Assembly (NCBI RefSeq): GCF_036898095.1
Contig: NC_090735.1
Coordinates: 7,832,661-7,896,660 of the forward strand
From: Palaemon carinicauda
Lineage: Eukaryota; Arthropoda; Malacostraca; Decapoda; Palaemonidae
Reading direction: 5' to 3'
Length of the DNA stretch: 64,000 bases
Part shown: one piece after another, positions 21,503-32,375 of the stretch
How positions within the stretch are numbered: position 1 is the first letter of the stretch
Layout of the letters: every line of letters starts with the position of its first letter
The notes under the pieces: model-generated
What the model was told of the DNA's origin: nothing
The model's database searches: none
The model's input: only the letters and a program-made list of their open reading frames with translations
Program-made: the position numbers and the translations under genes

Positions 21503-21701
21503 AAAAATGTTATTTTTATTAATAAAATAAATTTTTGAATATACTTACCCGATAATCATGTAGCTGTCAACTCCGTTGCCCGACAGAATTCTATGGAGGG
21601 ATACGCCAGCTATCACAATACTAGAAGGGGGTGTACTTACCAGCGCCACCTGTGGCCAGGTACTCAATCATTTGTTGTTGACACCTCCTCAATTATTCCT
21701 C
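21503..21701. repeat. Left inverted terminal repeat of DIRS-C
   Basis: The outer 58 bases (21503-21560) pair perfectly with 21747-21804. The remainder matches inverted with 28105-28244. Both C ends carry the variant actcaatcatttgttgttga. Confidence 0.9.
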
Positions 21702-21746
21702 GGTCCACTGGTTCTCTCTGGGGAGGAAAGGGAGGGTCGATTAAAT

Positions 21747-21837
21747 CATGATTATCGGGTAAGTATATTCAAAAATTTATTTTATTAATAAAAATAACAT
21801 TTTTCAATATTAAACTTACCCGATAATCATGTAGCTG
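21747..21837. repeat. Internal complementary region (ICR) of DIRS-C
   Basis: Reverse complement of the left end (21747-21804) joined to the reverse complement of the right end (21805-21837). It includes the C-specific base at 21785 that pairs with 21522, where B has the alternative pair 12802/12540. Confidence 0.92.
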
Positions 21838-22237
21838 ATTCACACCCAGGGAGGTGGGTGAAAACCAGTGTACAAGATTAAAGGATAGCTAAGTATCCCA
21901 TATTTCATATAACAGTTATCTCAAATAACAATGAAATAATAAGTACCTGGTAAGGAAGTCGAATAGAACCGTTACTCTGCCTCTTTATTTAAAGTTCGTC
22001 TTCCTTACTGAGCGCAGCGTTCCTCTTGGAGGCTGAATCAACCCAAAGGTGCCAAAGTACACGGGGTTGCAACCCCTACTAAAGGACCTCTACCAAACCT
22101 TAAACCCAGGCGCTTCTCAAGAATGAATAGACCACCCGCCAAATCCAAGGATGCGGAAGGCTTCTTAGCCTACCGTAACAACCATAAAAAAACAACAATA
22201 AAAGTATTCAAGAGAAAGGTTAAAAAAGGTTATGGGA
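21838..22237. other. 3' non-coding region of DIRS-C
   Basis: Nearly identical to 12855-13249 in B apart from a few small indels. It lies between the ICR and the YR stop. Confidence 0.7.
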
Positions 22238-23446
22238 TTAAGGGAATGTAGTGGCTGAGCCCTCACCTACTACTGCACTCGCTGCTACGAATGGTCCCAG
22301 GGTGTAGCAGTTCTCGTAAAGAGACTGGACATCTTTCAGATAAAATGATGCAAACACTGATTTGCTCCTCCAATAGGTTGCATCCATTATGCTCTGCAGA
22401 GAACGGTTTTTATTAAAGGCCAACGAAGTAGCTACAGCTCTTACTTCGTGGGTCCTTACCTTCAGCAATGCAAGGTCTTCCTCCTTTAGGTGAGAATGTG
22501 CTTCTCTGATCAGAAGCCTTATATAGTACGAAAGCCCATTCTTGGACATGGGTCTCGAGGGTTTCTTGATGGCACACCATAAAGCTTCTGACTGTCCTCG
22601 AATAGGTTTAGACCTCTTCAGATAATATTTGAGAGCTCTGACAGGGCAAAGAACTCTCTCTAGTTCGTTACCTACCATGTTGGAGAGGCTAGGTATTTCG
22701 AACGATCTAGGCCAAGGACGTGAAGGAAGTTCGTTCTTTGCTAGGAATCCAAGCTGAAAAGAACATGTTGCAGATTCGGTTGTAAAACCAATGTTCTTGC
22801 TGAAGGCATGAACCTCACTGACTCTCTTAGCTGTTGCAAGGCAAACGAGAAAAGCAGTCTTGAGGGTAAGATCCTTGAAGGAAGCTGACTGGAGAGGTTC
22901 GAACCTAGATGTCATAAGGAACCTTAAGACTACGTCTAGATTCCAGCCTGGAGTGGAAAGACGACGTTCTTTAGACGTCTCAAAAGACTTGAGAATGTCT
23001 TGAAGGTCCTTGTTGGAAGACAGGTCCAAACCTCTGTGACGGAGAACTGAGGCCAACATGCTCCTATATCCTTTAATCGTAGATGTAGAAAGGGATCTCC
23101 CATTCCTAAGATGTAGAAGGAAGTCAGATATTTTGATCACAGAGGTATTGGTAGAGGATATTGAATTGGCTCTACACCAGCTTCGGAAGACCTCCCATTT
23201 AGACTGGTAGACTCTACGAGTGGAAACTCTTCTAGCTCTGGCAATCGCACTGGCTGCCTCCTTCGAAAAGCCTCTAGCTCTAGCGAATCTTTCGACAGTC
23301 TGAAGGCAGTCAGCCGAAGAGCGTGGAGGTTTGGGTGCAACCTGTCTACGTGTGGTTGACGTAGAAGGTCCACTCTTAGAGGTAGAGTCCTGGGGAAGTC
23401 GACTAGCCATTGCAGTACCTCTGTGTACCATTCTCTTGCAGGCCAA
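22238..23446 (-). CDS. Tyrosine recombinase (YR) of DIRS-C
   Basis: A 402-codon open frame, counted from an upstream non-ATG codon; the first ATG is five codons in. Catalytic residues are visible at R208 (TAKRVSEV), H333 and R336 (THEVRA) and the tyrosine Y369 (ASFYLKDV). An N-terminal helical region is conserved with B and F (CLQTVERFARARGF, VYQSKWEVF). It would join the circular cDNA to chromosomal DNA. The frame is -1 relative to pol, with about 310 bases of overlap. No damaging change is seen. How YR is translated is unclear (reinitiation, frameshifting or a spliced transcript). Confidence 0.88.
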   Translation of the reverse strand: MACKRMVHRGTAMASRLPQDSTSKSGPSTSTTRRQVAPKPPRSSADCLQTVERFARARGFSKEAASAIARARRVSTRRVYQSKWEVFRSWCRANSISSTNTSVIKISDFLLHLRNGRSLSTSTIKGYRSMLASVLRHRGLDLSSNKDLQDILKSFETSKERRLSTPGWNLDVVLRFLMTSRFEPLQSASFKDLTLKTAFLVCLATAKRVSEVHAFSKNIGFTTESATCSFQLGFLAKNELPSRPWPRSFEIPSLSNMVGNELERVLCPVRALKYYLKRSKPIRGQSEALWCAIKKPSRPMSKNGLSYYIRLLIREAHSHLKEEDLALLKVRTHEVRAVATSLAFNKNRSLQSIMDATYWRSKSVFASFYLKDVQSLYENCYTLGPFVAASAVVGEGSATTFP

Positions 23447-25361
23447 AGGGGAGCAACCAGCGTCAGCCGTGTCCCTTCGTGCGAGACGAATTTCTGCAGA
23501 ACTTTGTTTATTATCTTGAACGGTGGAATGCGTACAGGTCGAGATGGGACCAGTTCAGAAGAAAAGCATCCACATGAACCGCTGCAGGGTCTGGAACAGG
23601 GGAACAATAAAGCGGAAGTCTCTTGGTTATGGAGGTGGCAAACAGATCTATGGTAGGTTGACCCCACAAGGTCCAAAGTCTGTTGCACACACTCTTGTGG
23701 AGGGTCCATTCCGTGGGAATGACCTGATTCCTTCTGCTGAGGCGATCCGCTGAAACATTCATATCGCCCTGGATGAACCTCGTGACCAGAGTGAGGTTTA
23801 GACCTCTTGACCAAATGAGGAGGTCCCTTGCGATCTCGTAAAGGCTCCTCGAATGGGTCCCTCCTTGCTTGGAGATGTAAGCCAAGGCTGTGGTGTTGTC
23901 TGAATTCACCTCCACCACTTTGCCTAGCAGGAGGGACTTGAAGTTCAACAGGGCTAAATGAACTGCTAACAGTTCCTTGCAGTTGATGTGGAGTAATCCT
24001 TGTTCCTTGTTCCATACTCCTGAGCATTCCCGTCCGTCCAAGGTCGCACCCCAGCCCGAGTCCGATGCATCTGAGAAGAGATGAAGATTGGGGGTCTGGA
24101 TGGCCAATGATAGACCCTCCTTGAGAAGGAGATTGTGCTTCCACCACAGGAGAGTGGTCTTCATCTCTTGGTTGATAGGGATAGAGACTGCTTCTAGAGT
24201 CGACCCCTTGTCCCAATGAGCAGCAAGATGGAATTGAAGAGGGCGGAGGTGGAGTCTTCCTAGCTCGACAAACAGGGCCAGTGATGAGAGGGTCCCTGTG
24301 AGACTCATCCACTGTCTCACTGAGCAATTGCTCCTCTTCAGCATGCTCATGATGCACTCTAGGGCTTGGTTTATCCTGGGGGCCGATGGAAAAGCCCGAA
24401 AATCCTGACTCTGAATCTCCATTCCCAGGTACACAATGGATTGGGAGGGAATGAGTTGAGATTTCTCTATATTGACTAATAGACCTAGGTCTCTGATTAA
24501 GTCTAAAGTCCAATTGAGGTTCTCCAGACAACGACGACTCGTGGAGGCTCTCAACAGCCAGTCGTCTAGGTAGAGGGAGGCTCTGATGTTCGATAAGTGT
24601 AGGAATTTCGCTACATTCCTCATCAGATGAGTAAAGACCATAGGAGCTGTGATTAGGCCAAAACACAGGGCTTGGAACTGATAGACAACCTTTCCGAAAA
24701 CGAATCTCAGGAAAGGTTGGGAGTCTGGATGAATGGGAACGTGAAAGTATGCATCTTTCAAGTCCAACGAGACCATCCAGTCCTCCTGTCTGACCGCTGC
24801 TAAGACCGACTTGGTCGTCTCCATCGTGAACGTCTGCTTGGTGACATACTCGTTGAGAGAGCTGACGTCCAGCACCGGTCTCCAACCTCCTGTCTTCTTG
24901 GCCACAAGAAAGAGACGGTTGTAGAAGCCCGGGGATTGATGGTCCCGGACTATAACCACTGCCTTCTTCTGCACAAGTAGCGACACCTCCTGTTGCAATG
25001 CTAGCCTCTTGTCCTCTTCTTTGTAGTTGGGAGAGAGGTTGATGGGCGATGTGGTCAGAGGTGGTTTGAGGCAGAATGGAATCCTGTAACCGTACCTCAG
25101 CCAACTGACAGACTGTGCGTCTGCACCTCTCTTCTCCCAGGCTCGCCAGAAGATCTTGAGTCTGGCTCCTACTGTTGTCTGGAGAAACTGAGAGTCAGTT
25201 CTTTCCCTTAGATGTCCTGGATCCTTTCCTAGACTTGCTCCTGTGAGAGTCTGGGCGGGAGCTTCCTCGGCTGGGGGCTCTACCACGAAAGGGCGGTATG
25301 AACCTCGTAGCCGGGGTATCAGCCACTGGGGAGCGATAAGTCTTGGGGACTGAGGTGGCAA
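23137..25361 (-). pseudogene. RT-RNase H-methyltransferase-like pol of DIRS-C, one frameshift
   Basis: The first 616 codons (25361-23511) run unbroken through RT (LDLKDAYFHVP, YLDDW at residues 264-268), a thumb/connection region, and RNase H with all four acidic positions (FSDASDSGWGA, CKELLAV, NSDNTTALAY, VSADRLSR). They continue into the start of the Dam-like region (PTIDLFA, DLYAF). Then one base is missing near 23524, where B has three G and C has two, and the frame ends early. The PPFKIINKVLQ to LVAPLWP block continues in another frame to 23137. The open frame begins at a TTG codon in the +1 frame relative to gag, overlapping gag by 167 bases, exactly as in B. Confidence 0.9.
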
Positions 25362-27894
25362 CCTTAGACTTACGAGCCGATGAGGCTACAAGATCGTGCG
25401 TGTCCTTTTGTATCAGGGCAGCAGACAAGTCCTTAACTAGCTCCTCGGGAAAGAGGAACTTTGAGAGAGGAGCAAAAAGGAGTTGTGACCGTTGGCAAGG
25501 TGTAATGCTGGCGGAAAGGAAGGTACACAGTTGTTCCCTTTTCTTCAACACCCCTGATACAAATAACGACGCTAGCTCACCCGATCCATCTCTGATGGCC
25601 TTATCCATGCAGGACATTAATAGCATGGCAGAATCTTTGTCCGCAGGAGAGGTTTTCTTGCTGAGGGCCCCCAGGCACCAGTCGAGAAAGTTGAACATTT
25701 CAAATGCTCTGAACAACCCTTTCAGTAAATGATCCAGGTCTGAGAAGGTCCAACAAACCTTCGAGCGTCTCATAGCGGTTCTCCGAGGCGAGTCCACCAG
25801 ACTTGAGAAGTCAGCCTGGGCAGAGGCAGGTACTCCTAAGCCTGGTGCTTCCCCTGTGGCATACCAAACGCTACCTTTCGAAGCGAGCTTCGTTGGAGGG
25901 AACATGAAGGAAGTCTTGCCAAGGTGTTGTTTAGACTGCAGCCACTCCCCTAAGATCCTTAAAGCCCTCTTGGAGGATCTAGCTAGGACAAGCTTAGTAT
26001 AGTTGGACTTAGCTTGTTGTACGCCCAGCGAAAACTCAGATGGTGGAGAGCGGGGAATAGCAGAGACGAAGTGGTCTGGGTAAATCTCCCTGAGTAGAGC
26101 CAAGACCTTACGAAAATCAATCGACAGTGGAGAAAGCTTAGATTCGTCCACGTCTGATGAGGGATCAAGGTGTGCCTCCTCATCATCCGACACCTCATCA
26201 GCAGAGGGTAGCGAAGCGATCGGACCAGAATGCTGAACCGCAGAGTCAGAACGGGTAGGAACAATAACAGTGGTTTCCTCTTCCAGTAACTGTTGAGGGA
26301 AAACCTGAGGCTCAGACTGCAAAGGCTGAACAACAGACGAAGCAGAAGGCAGGCGCATGGGTGAAGGAGGTTGACTCCTAGCAAGAGAGGTTGAACCCAA
26401 GGATTGCACAAGCTGAGCGGAGGACGGAGGCGGAGTAGTCCGTTCCTGTTCCTGTGAGATGAGCGGAGCATGATGAGGTTGAGGCTGCGCAGAACAAGGT
26501 AAAGTTCTCGCAAGCTGAGGCTCCTGAGGCGCAAGTCCAGGGTGTAGAGGAGCTTGCCTTGAGGAGGGTAGAGCTCGCTGCAGCGATGGCTGAGCAGACA
26601 GACTCACGGAGGGGAGAGGTTGTTGTACCCCAACCGAGAGTTGCACCACTGGTGGAGCAGCAAGGGGAGGCGGAGGAAGAGTGGAATAACTCTCCTGATC
26701 CCAAAGCAAGGGTTGCCTTAAAGAAGGCTGAGGCTGAACACCACTGGGAACAGCGAACTCCGAAAGTGGCTCAACATCGTACGCCTGGCAGATGGTGCTG
26801 CGACCAGGCGGAGCAAGTGCAGGCGGGGCGAGCACAGGCGGAGCGAGAACAGGCGGAGGGAGTGTAGGCGGAGGAGGAGGTGCAACACTCTCAGCCCGAC
26901 ACTCACGCATCAAGTCCGAAAGCTGAGCTTGCATGGACTGAAGCAGGGTCCACTTGGGATCGGCAGAAACGATAACAGACTGAGGTAAAGTCTTAACAGT
27001 CGGGCTCTGTTTTGGCAGAACCTTACTCCTCTTGGGCGGAGTACAGTCGACAGATGACTGAGGCGAGTCAGAGCTGAGCCAATGACTGCAACCTGGCTGA
27101 GCACTCGCGGACTGGACTCTACGTTTAAGCGGTCTCGAGACCTGAGACCAACGTTTCTTCCCTGCTAGTTGATCAGCGGACGAGAATAAGACGGGCTCAA
27201 TCGTCTGCAGGTGGGAGTGACGGTCTAAGGAAGACACGCCCGCAACCACCGAGGATAGTTCTGTGCGCCTAACAAGGCCTGTCGAACCCTTAAGCCCTTC
27301 GACATTGCTTCTCCCCTGGGCATGGGAGCTTGCAAGAGGTCCCGGACTGGGAGGACGACTGGCTCGCACAGAAAAATCCTCACGCACCACACTGGCACCA
27401 CTAGCACTTGGCACTGCACCGACACTAGCACTCGTCACAGCACTGGCACTAATTCCACCCACTGCACTCTTGACCTTCAGTTCTTTAACTTCGGCCATCA
27501 GAGACTTATGGTCACTTACCACTGATTCTACTTTATCGCCTAAAGCCTGAATAGCACGCAAAACAACTGACATATCAGGCGGAGGGCACACAGTAGGTTC
27601 GGGGGTAGCCACTACAGGGGTAGGAAAAGGTAGGGGATCATGAGGTGAGGAAAACATAGAAGAGTGAGAAGAACTTCTCCTAACTCTACCTCTCTCTAAC
27701 TTAGATGAATATTTTAAAAGACGGACAAATTCCAATTCCGAAAGTCCGGCGCATTCCTCACATCGATTTTCTAATAGACAGGGCCTGTCCCTACAGTCAG
27801 AACAAGCGGTGTGAGGATCTACCGAGGCCTTCGGAATACGCCTATTGCAAGACCTACATCGTCTATGGGAGGGGGCATGCGAAACGTCAGACAT
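25195..27894 (-). CDS. Gag-like ORF1 of DIRS-C
   Basis: 899 residues from a genuine ATG. It has the same layout as the B protein: N-terminal Cys pairs (C13/C16, C31/C34, C45/C48), a Ser/Pro/Gln-rich centre, a conserved block around LDHLLKGLFRAFEMFNFLDW, and a basic Arg/Ser/Lys C-terminus. It is presumed to be a nucleic-acid-binding structural protein of the retrotransposon particle. The frame is intact. Relative to B it has extra residues around KTLPQSVIVS and several indels in the low-complexity centre, all multiples of three, so the protein frame has been kept while the linker drifted. Confidence 0.85.
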   Translation of the reverse strand: MSDVSHAPSHRRCRSCNRRIPKASVDPHTACSDCRDRPCLLENRCEECAGLSELEFVRLLKYSSKLERGRVRRSSSHSSMFSSPHDPLPFPTPVVATPEPTVCPPPDMSVVLRAIQALGDKVESVVSDHKSLMAEVKELKVKSAVGGISASAVTSASVGAVPSASGASVVREDFSVRASRPPSPGPLASSHAQGRSNVEGLKGSTGLVRRTELSSVVAGVSSLDRHSHLQTIEPVLFSSADQLAGKKRWSQVSRPLKRRVQSASAQPGCSHWLSSDSPQSSVDCTPPKRSKVLPKQSPTVKTLPQSVIVSADPKWTLLQSMQAQLSDLMRECRAESVAPPPPPTLPPPVLAPPVLAPPALAPPGRSTICQAYDVEPLSEFAVPSGVQPQPSLRQPLLWDQESYSTLPPPPLAAPPVVQLSVGVQQPLPSVSLSAQPSLQRALPSSRQAPLHPGLAPQEPQLARTLPCSAQPQPHHAPLISQEQERTTPPPSSAQLVQSLGSTSLARSQPPSPMRLPSASSVVQPLQSEPQVFPQQLLEEETTVIVPTRSDSAVQHSGPIASLPSADEVSDDEEAHLDPSSDVDESKLSPLSIDFRKVLALLREIYPDHFVSAIPRSPPSEFSLGVQQAKSNYTKLVLARSSKRALRILGEWLQSKQHLGKTSFMFPPTKLASKGSVWYATGEAPGLGVPASAQADFSSLVDSPRRTAMRRSKVCWTFSDLDHLLKGLFRAFEMFNFLDWCLGALSKKTSPADKDSAMLLMSCMDKAIRDGSGELASLFVSGVLKKREQLCTFLSASITPCQRSQLLFAPLSKFLFPEELVKDLSAALIQKDTHDLVASSARKSKVATSVPKTYRSPVADTPATRFIPPFRGRAPSRGSSRPDSHRSKSRKGSRTSKGKN

Positions 27895-28104
27895 CTTGTT
27901 TCAAAGAGTTAGCCAAAGGGTGATCCAAAAACAAGCAAAATTCGTTAACCGTTATATCAGTATTATATAAAAGCTATCTAGCTAATATAAGAAGGATTCC
28001 AGTAAAGCGACAGCCGTTAATCTGAGAGAATACTTCACCAAATATCCGTGAATAAACTCGAAGACCATAAGCGTATCCCAGAACGTCTAGCCGGAAGCAC
28101 GACA

Positions 28105-28277
28105 GAGGAATAATTGAGGAGGTGTCAACAACAAATGATTGAGTACCTGGCCACAGGTGGCGCTGGTAAGTACACCCCCTTCTAGTATTGTGATAGCTGG
28201 CGTATCCCTCCATAGAATTCTGTCGGGCAACGGAGTTGACAGCTACATGATTATCGGGTAAGTTTAATATTGAAAAA
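28105..28277. repeat. Right inverted terminal repeat of DIRS-C (5' end of the element)
   Basis: Inverted match to 21561-21701. The outermost bases match inverted with the second half of the ICR. It ends in five A residues followed by non-element sequence. Confidence 0.9.
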
Positions 28278-29563
28278 GAAAATTCCATGTCCACTGGAAA
28301 TTAAAGTATCGAATGTTGACAAAATTAAAAAATAGTGCAGTACCAGCTGAACTCGGTTGAGTCCCTTGTCAGGCTGGGAGGAACGTAGAGAGTAGAGGTC
28401 CCCTTTTTTGTTTTTGTTTCATTTGTTGATGTCGGCTAACCCCCAAAATCCGGGGAAGTGCTTTGGTATGTGTATGTATGTATATATATACTGTATATAC
28501 ATACTGTATATATTTCGAATTATAAAACAATCCTCTAAACCAGGCGCCTACAAATTGTTTCAAAGTTCGGTATCATTGTAGTGTATTACCGGGCAATGTA
28601 GCCTAGTAAAAAAAACTACTTTTTCTTATAGAAAAATTACGCTCTCTTCGAAAATGACACTCGTTCCCGTCGCAAATGAATAGTTTCAGAAATATGTATA
28701 TATCTATATCCTACGGTAATGGGGGACCCCCAATGGGAACTCAGGGTTTTGGGTGGGGAAAACATACTGGGGAAACTATGTATAATCGTAAAACAAACAT
28801 TTTCTTCATTATACATTACCTTCTTGGATTTATAAAACCGGAGGAAAAGTCAAAACAGTATAACTGGATAAACTTGGAGGCGCCGTTGCAAAGGTTATGT
28901 CTCATGAAAAAATACAGTACTGTAACCAGTGCTGCGAACATCTAATCTAGATCAAATGTTAGCATACCATGCTAACATTAGCACCCTCTCGTACGTACGT
29001 ACGTGCATACCAGTTTTCGATCTTCTGCACAAAAACCCCGCCAACTGCGCAGAAGCTTTTCCCCCACCAATAGGATTTCTTCTTCTCTAACCGTGCAATG
29101 TAACTTTCCGTCTCTCTACCAGCTCTGTTCAGGTCTATTACTTGATTAGTTATGTAATACCCCCGTATACATATTAATTTTGACCCAAGAATTACTAGTT
29201 TTATTATCCTATACCTTATAAAATCAGCTCATTTTATATTCCCATTCAATATCATTTATCATACATTCCATTTCATCTTCCTATATTGGGTTTATTTCTT
29301 TTGTTATTTCCTTGTCACTCCCCAGTTTCACATAAATACTTGCTCTGGACAAGTTTCCCTATCCAGTTCACTCATGTTTACCCTCTAGACTTCGTTGTTT
29401 TCCGTTAACCAATCACAAACCGATACAAAGTTTACACAAGGGGGTTGTCAGTTGATATTTCCCTACCCCATTCCTTTATCTCTTTAAGTGGTCTGTTCAT
29501 ACCCCTTCCACCAAATCCTTTTCCCTGGAAACCTTTGACCTAGTAAGGAGTCCGTCATTTCAT
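28278..29563. other. AT-rich flank of DIRS-C, no gene seen
   Basis: Contains a short imperfect TA/TG/CA microsatellite at about 28466-28520 and a small tacg repeat near 28992-29004. Part of this stretch may be the 5' half of the decayed DNA transposon whose transposase starts near 29564, but no terminal inverted repeat was found. Confidence 0.5.
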
Positions 29564-30085
29564 GTGAGATTTATTTTTTCGAATTTTGCGATGGAGGAAG
29601 TTATAGAAACTTTTAACGGCTGCAGTATTCCATACCTAAAAGCATTTGCTAAATTCCAAGGTGATTTTTATAATTCTTCATCCAATGTTGATAATTTCCT
29701 TAAAGCACACAATGTAATTCCTCAACGTTTACAGTGCCATTCCCTCCTATCTTACAGGAAAGACACCCACGTGTTTTATTGTAATACCGAAACCAAGATA
29801 CCTAAAACCAAAAAGAAACGCTGTTGTGGTTACTGTATACCGTTACTTCTTATAAAGGTAAATTTTTGGGGGAAAAGTCACCTGCCCCCATGGAAGATGA
29901 TAATATTTGCAAAACCCTTTTTACATAAACATTGGGACCATGATACCCTCATGGAGGGTATCGACATATCCTCCAAAACTAGTGTCGATTGGAGAAGTTT
30001 CTGTTCCGAGGTTACCGAATACTTCTTCGATAATCAAGAGGCGATTGGTGGAGCTGGAGTAATAGTTGAAATAGACGAATCACAT

Positions 30086-30220
30086 TGTGGGATCCGTGTG
30101 TACGATATGTTTTCCCGCGCATTTATAAAGACGTGCGGAGCCTGTTGCAGGCACTTGTAATCTGGGTATCTGATTAATAAACAATGAATCGTCATCGACT
30201 CTTCTTCTTCGACCCCAAGA
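30086..30220 (+). repeat. 5' long terminal repeat
   Basis: 135 bases, starting tgtgggatccgtgtgtacga and ending cttcgaccccaaga, and matching 34979-35113. Contains a possible polyadenylation signal (attaataaac near 30173). It is very short for a Ty3/gypsy LTR. Confidence 0.88.
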
Positions 30221-30238
30221 TGGCGCAGTGAGATATGA
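30221..30238 (+). promoter_or_regulatory. Putative tRNA primer-binding site
   Basis: TGGCGCAGTGAGATATGA directly after the 5' LTR. The TGG start and position fit a minus-strand primer-binding site; the tRNA species was not determined. Confidence 0.5.
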
Positions 30239-30265
30239 ACCTACGCCTGTGGAGCGTAGATCAGG

Positions 30266-31250
30266 ATGGCACCACCTATTAGACCTCGTCTTGCAACGCC
30301 CTCCAGGAGGGCCATCGCAACTCCGTCACTTCGTCAGGCCCGCGACACCATTATGTCCCAGCAATGAGCTATCACTGCACTGCAAACCCAGGTGGCTAAC
30401 CTGCCGGTAGCCGGAGTGCCACGGGTGTCCAATGCTTCAGCTCCTGAGAAGTGTGATGTGGAAATGTCTTCAGCGGCGTTCAGGACATGGAGGCGGTCTA
30501 TGGAGTGCTGGATTCACCTGAACAGGTGGCCTAGTTTGGAGGCCGTCATGCACATCCGTCTTCTGTGTGTGCCAGCTCTACAGAGAGCTTTAGATGCAAA
30601 GTTCTCAGCGGCCCAATGGTCATGTGCGAGCCCCAAGGAGGCATTAGATAGCGTTGAAAAGCTAGTACTACGGTCATCCAACCAAGCAGTGCTATGGAGC
30701 GAATTCTTTAATGATGTTCAGGCCACGGATGAGCCTATCAATGTGTATTTTCAAAGGTGTTCTCAGTTAGCTCTAGATTGCAAGTTCGAGTGCCCACAGT
30801 GTAATTCCGATCTGTCTGAATATATGCTATTGCGTAAAGTGATGGTAGGGTTGAATAATTTAGTGCTTAAGAGAAATTTTTCAAAGTTATCATAGGTATG
30901 ATAGCGTAGACGCCCTCAGGGCACAGTGCATAGCATTTGAAGCTGCGGTTAGGGATGTAGGTGAGAGCGGGAAAATTTCCCGCCAAATTGCAAGTTATCC
31001 GCCAGTCGAGGCAGCCAATGTCACGGAGGAGGGGGTGTGTGCAGCCGCCACTATCCACCGTGCTGTGCATCGTACGCCGCCAACGAGGTGCGGCAACTGT
31101 GGCAGTTCGCACTCTGCTAAGAATTCGTGTTTGGCCAAAGGTGTTACTTGTTATAATTGCCAGAAAGTGGGGCATTTGAAGAAATGCTGTAGGGGCAAAC
31201 GTAAGGTCCTGCCAGAAGTATCTAGTGCTGTAGTGATTGCATCTACCGCC
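30266..31250 (+). pseudogene. Gag of the LTR retrotransposon, broken
   Basis: The frame starts at ATG 30266 and has an in-frame TGA at 30365-30367. It then runs open through a capsid-like region (FRTWRRSMECWI, YFQRCSQLALDCKF) to a stop at about 30893. A +1 shift near 30888 is needed to continue into RYDSVDALRAQCIAFEA and the nucleocapsid region, which has two zinc-knuckle-like motifs: CGNCGSSH and the CCHC-type CYNCQKVGHLKKC. That second frame continues directly into protease, so gag and pol appear to be one frame in the intact ancestor. Confidence 0.75.
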
Positions 31251-32375
31251 GTTGCGGGACAACCGTTATTAAATGTATCAGTGTCAGTGCCGGGGGGGAG
31301 GGAGTGTGTACCCACCACCGCCGTTGCCGATACGGGGGCCCAGGTTTGCGTCGCTGGCAGCGAGCTGTTGCAGCTGCTGCACCTCGACCCCGCGAAAGTT
31401 GAAAAGCAGCAGACGCTGAGAGATGTTGCAGGCATTCGTTTGAAGTGTTTAGGGGCAACTAAGTGTTGTGTATCATTAAATGGTCGATCCTCTATGCAGG
31501 AGATTTTCTTCGTGAATTCTGCAACAAATTTATACTTGTCATTGTCAATGTGTAAAGAGTTGGGTCTAGTCCCAGCTACGTTCCCCTATCATCTCGCCAG
31601 TGTTGCCACCGTTGATACAGTAGAGGAGGTGGATCTCTCACGTCCGACAGTGTTACCATTACCCCCGCTGGAAGAAAACGTTCCCTTACTTCAAGATTGG
31701 CTACTCCAACGTTTTTCGGCGACAACCTTCAACACCTCCAAGTCACCCCTCCCAGTTATGGAGGGCCCACCCCACCGCATCCACCTCGTCACCGGGGCCA
31801 TACCCTATGCTTGCCACACACCTGCAGCGGTCCCAAAGCACTGGGAAGATGAAGTCAAGGCTCAGCTGGAGGAGGACGTACGTAGGGGCATCATCCACCC
31901 AGTACCACCGGGGGAGGCCACAGAGTGGTGCGCCAGAATGGTAGTAGTGGCCAAAAAGGATGGCCACCCGAGGAGGACAGTGGATTATCAGCGCTTAAAT
32001 GCATGTTGCAAGAGGGAAACGCACCATACACCAGCACCCTTTGATATAGTATCTGGTGTACCTGTTCGAAGCTATAAGACTGTTGCAGATGCGTTCTGGG
32101 GTTTCCACCAGGTGGAGTTGGATGAGGACAGCCGAAGACTGACAACTTTCATAACCCCATGGGGCAGGTACCAGTATCGTCGCACCCCGATGGGCCACTG
32201 TGCAGCTTCCGATGCCTACACTCGACGGTTTGATGACGCAATTATGGATATTCCTCGCAAGTACAAGTGTGTAGACGACACCCTTCTGCATGACATAAGT
32301 GTTGAGGGAGCCTTTTGGCACACCTTTGATTTTCTCATTTTCTGGCTACCTGCGCGAAGAAAGGCATTACCCTAA
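31250..32375 (+). pseudogene. Protease and N-terminal RT of the LTR retrotransposon
   Basis: Continues the frame that includes the zinc knuckles. An aspartic protease active site is visible as ADTGAQVCVAG. RT follows, with MVVVAKKDGHPRRTVDY, the first catalytic Asp in TVADAFWGFHQV, FITPWGRYQYRRTPMG, and the CVDD box (Cys where Tyr or Phe is usual). Near 32340 a one-base frame change diverts the ORF to a stop at 32375. The expected continuation, with GITLKPEKF and ATFVGFYLGW, is present in another frame. RT would copy the element's RNA in cytoplasmic particles; this copy is broken. Confidence 0.8.

Larger units (their letters stand above)
21503..28277 (-). mobile_element. DIRS1-like retrotransposon C, near full length
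   Basis: A 6.8 kb sister copy of B with the same structure: ITRs, ICR, gag, pol and YR on the minus strand. The ends are again five A residues (21503-21507 and 28273-28277). The RT and RNase H part of pol is uninterrupted for 616 codons, but one missing G near 23524 shifts the methyltransferase-like end. Gag and YR are open. The frameshift sites differ from those of B. Confidence 0.93.

Noticed and set aside
30086..30160. C-terminal tail of the 29564-30160 frame (CGIRVYDMF onward)
   Set aside because: This part is read-through into the LTR, not transposase sequence.
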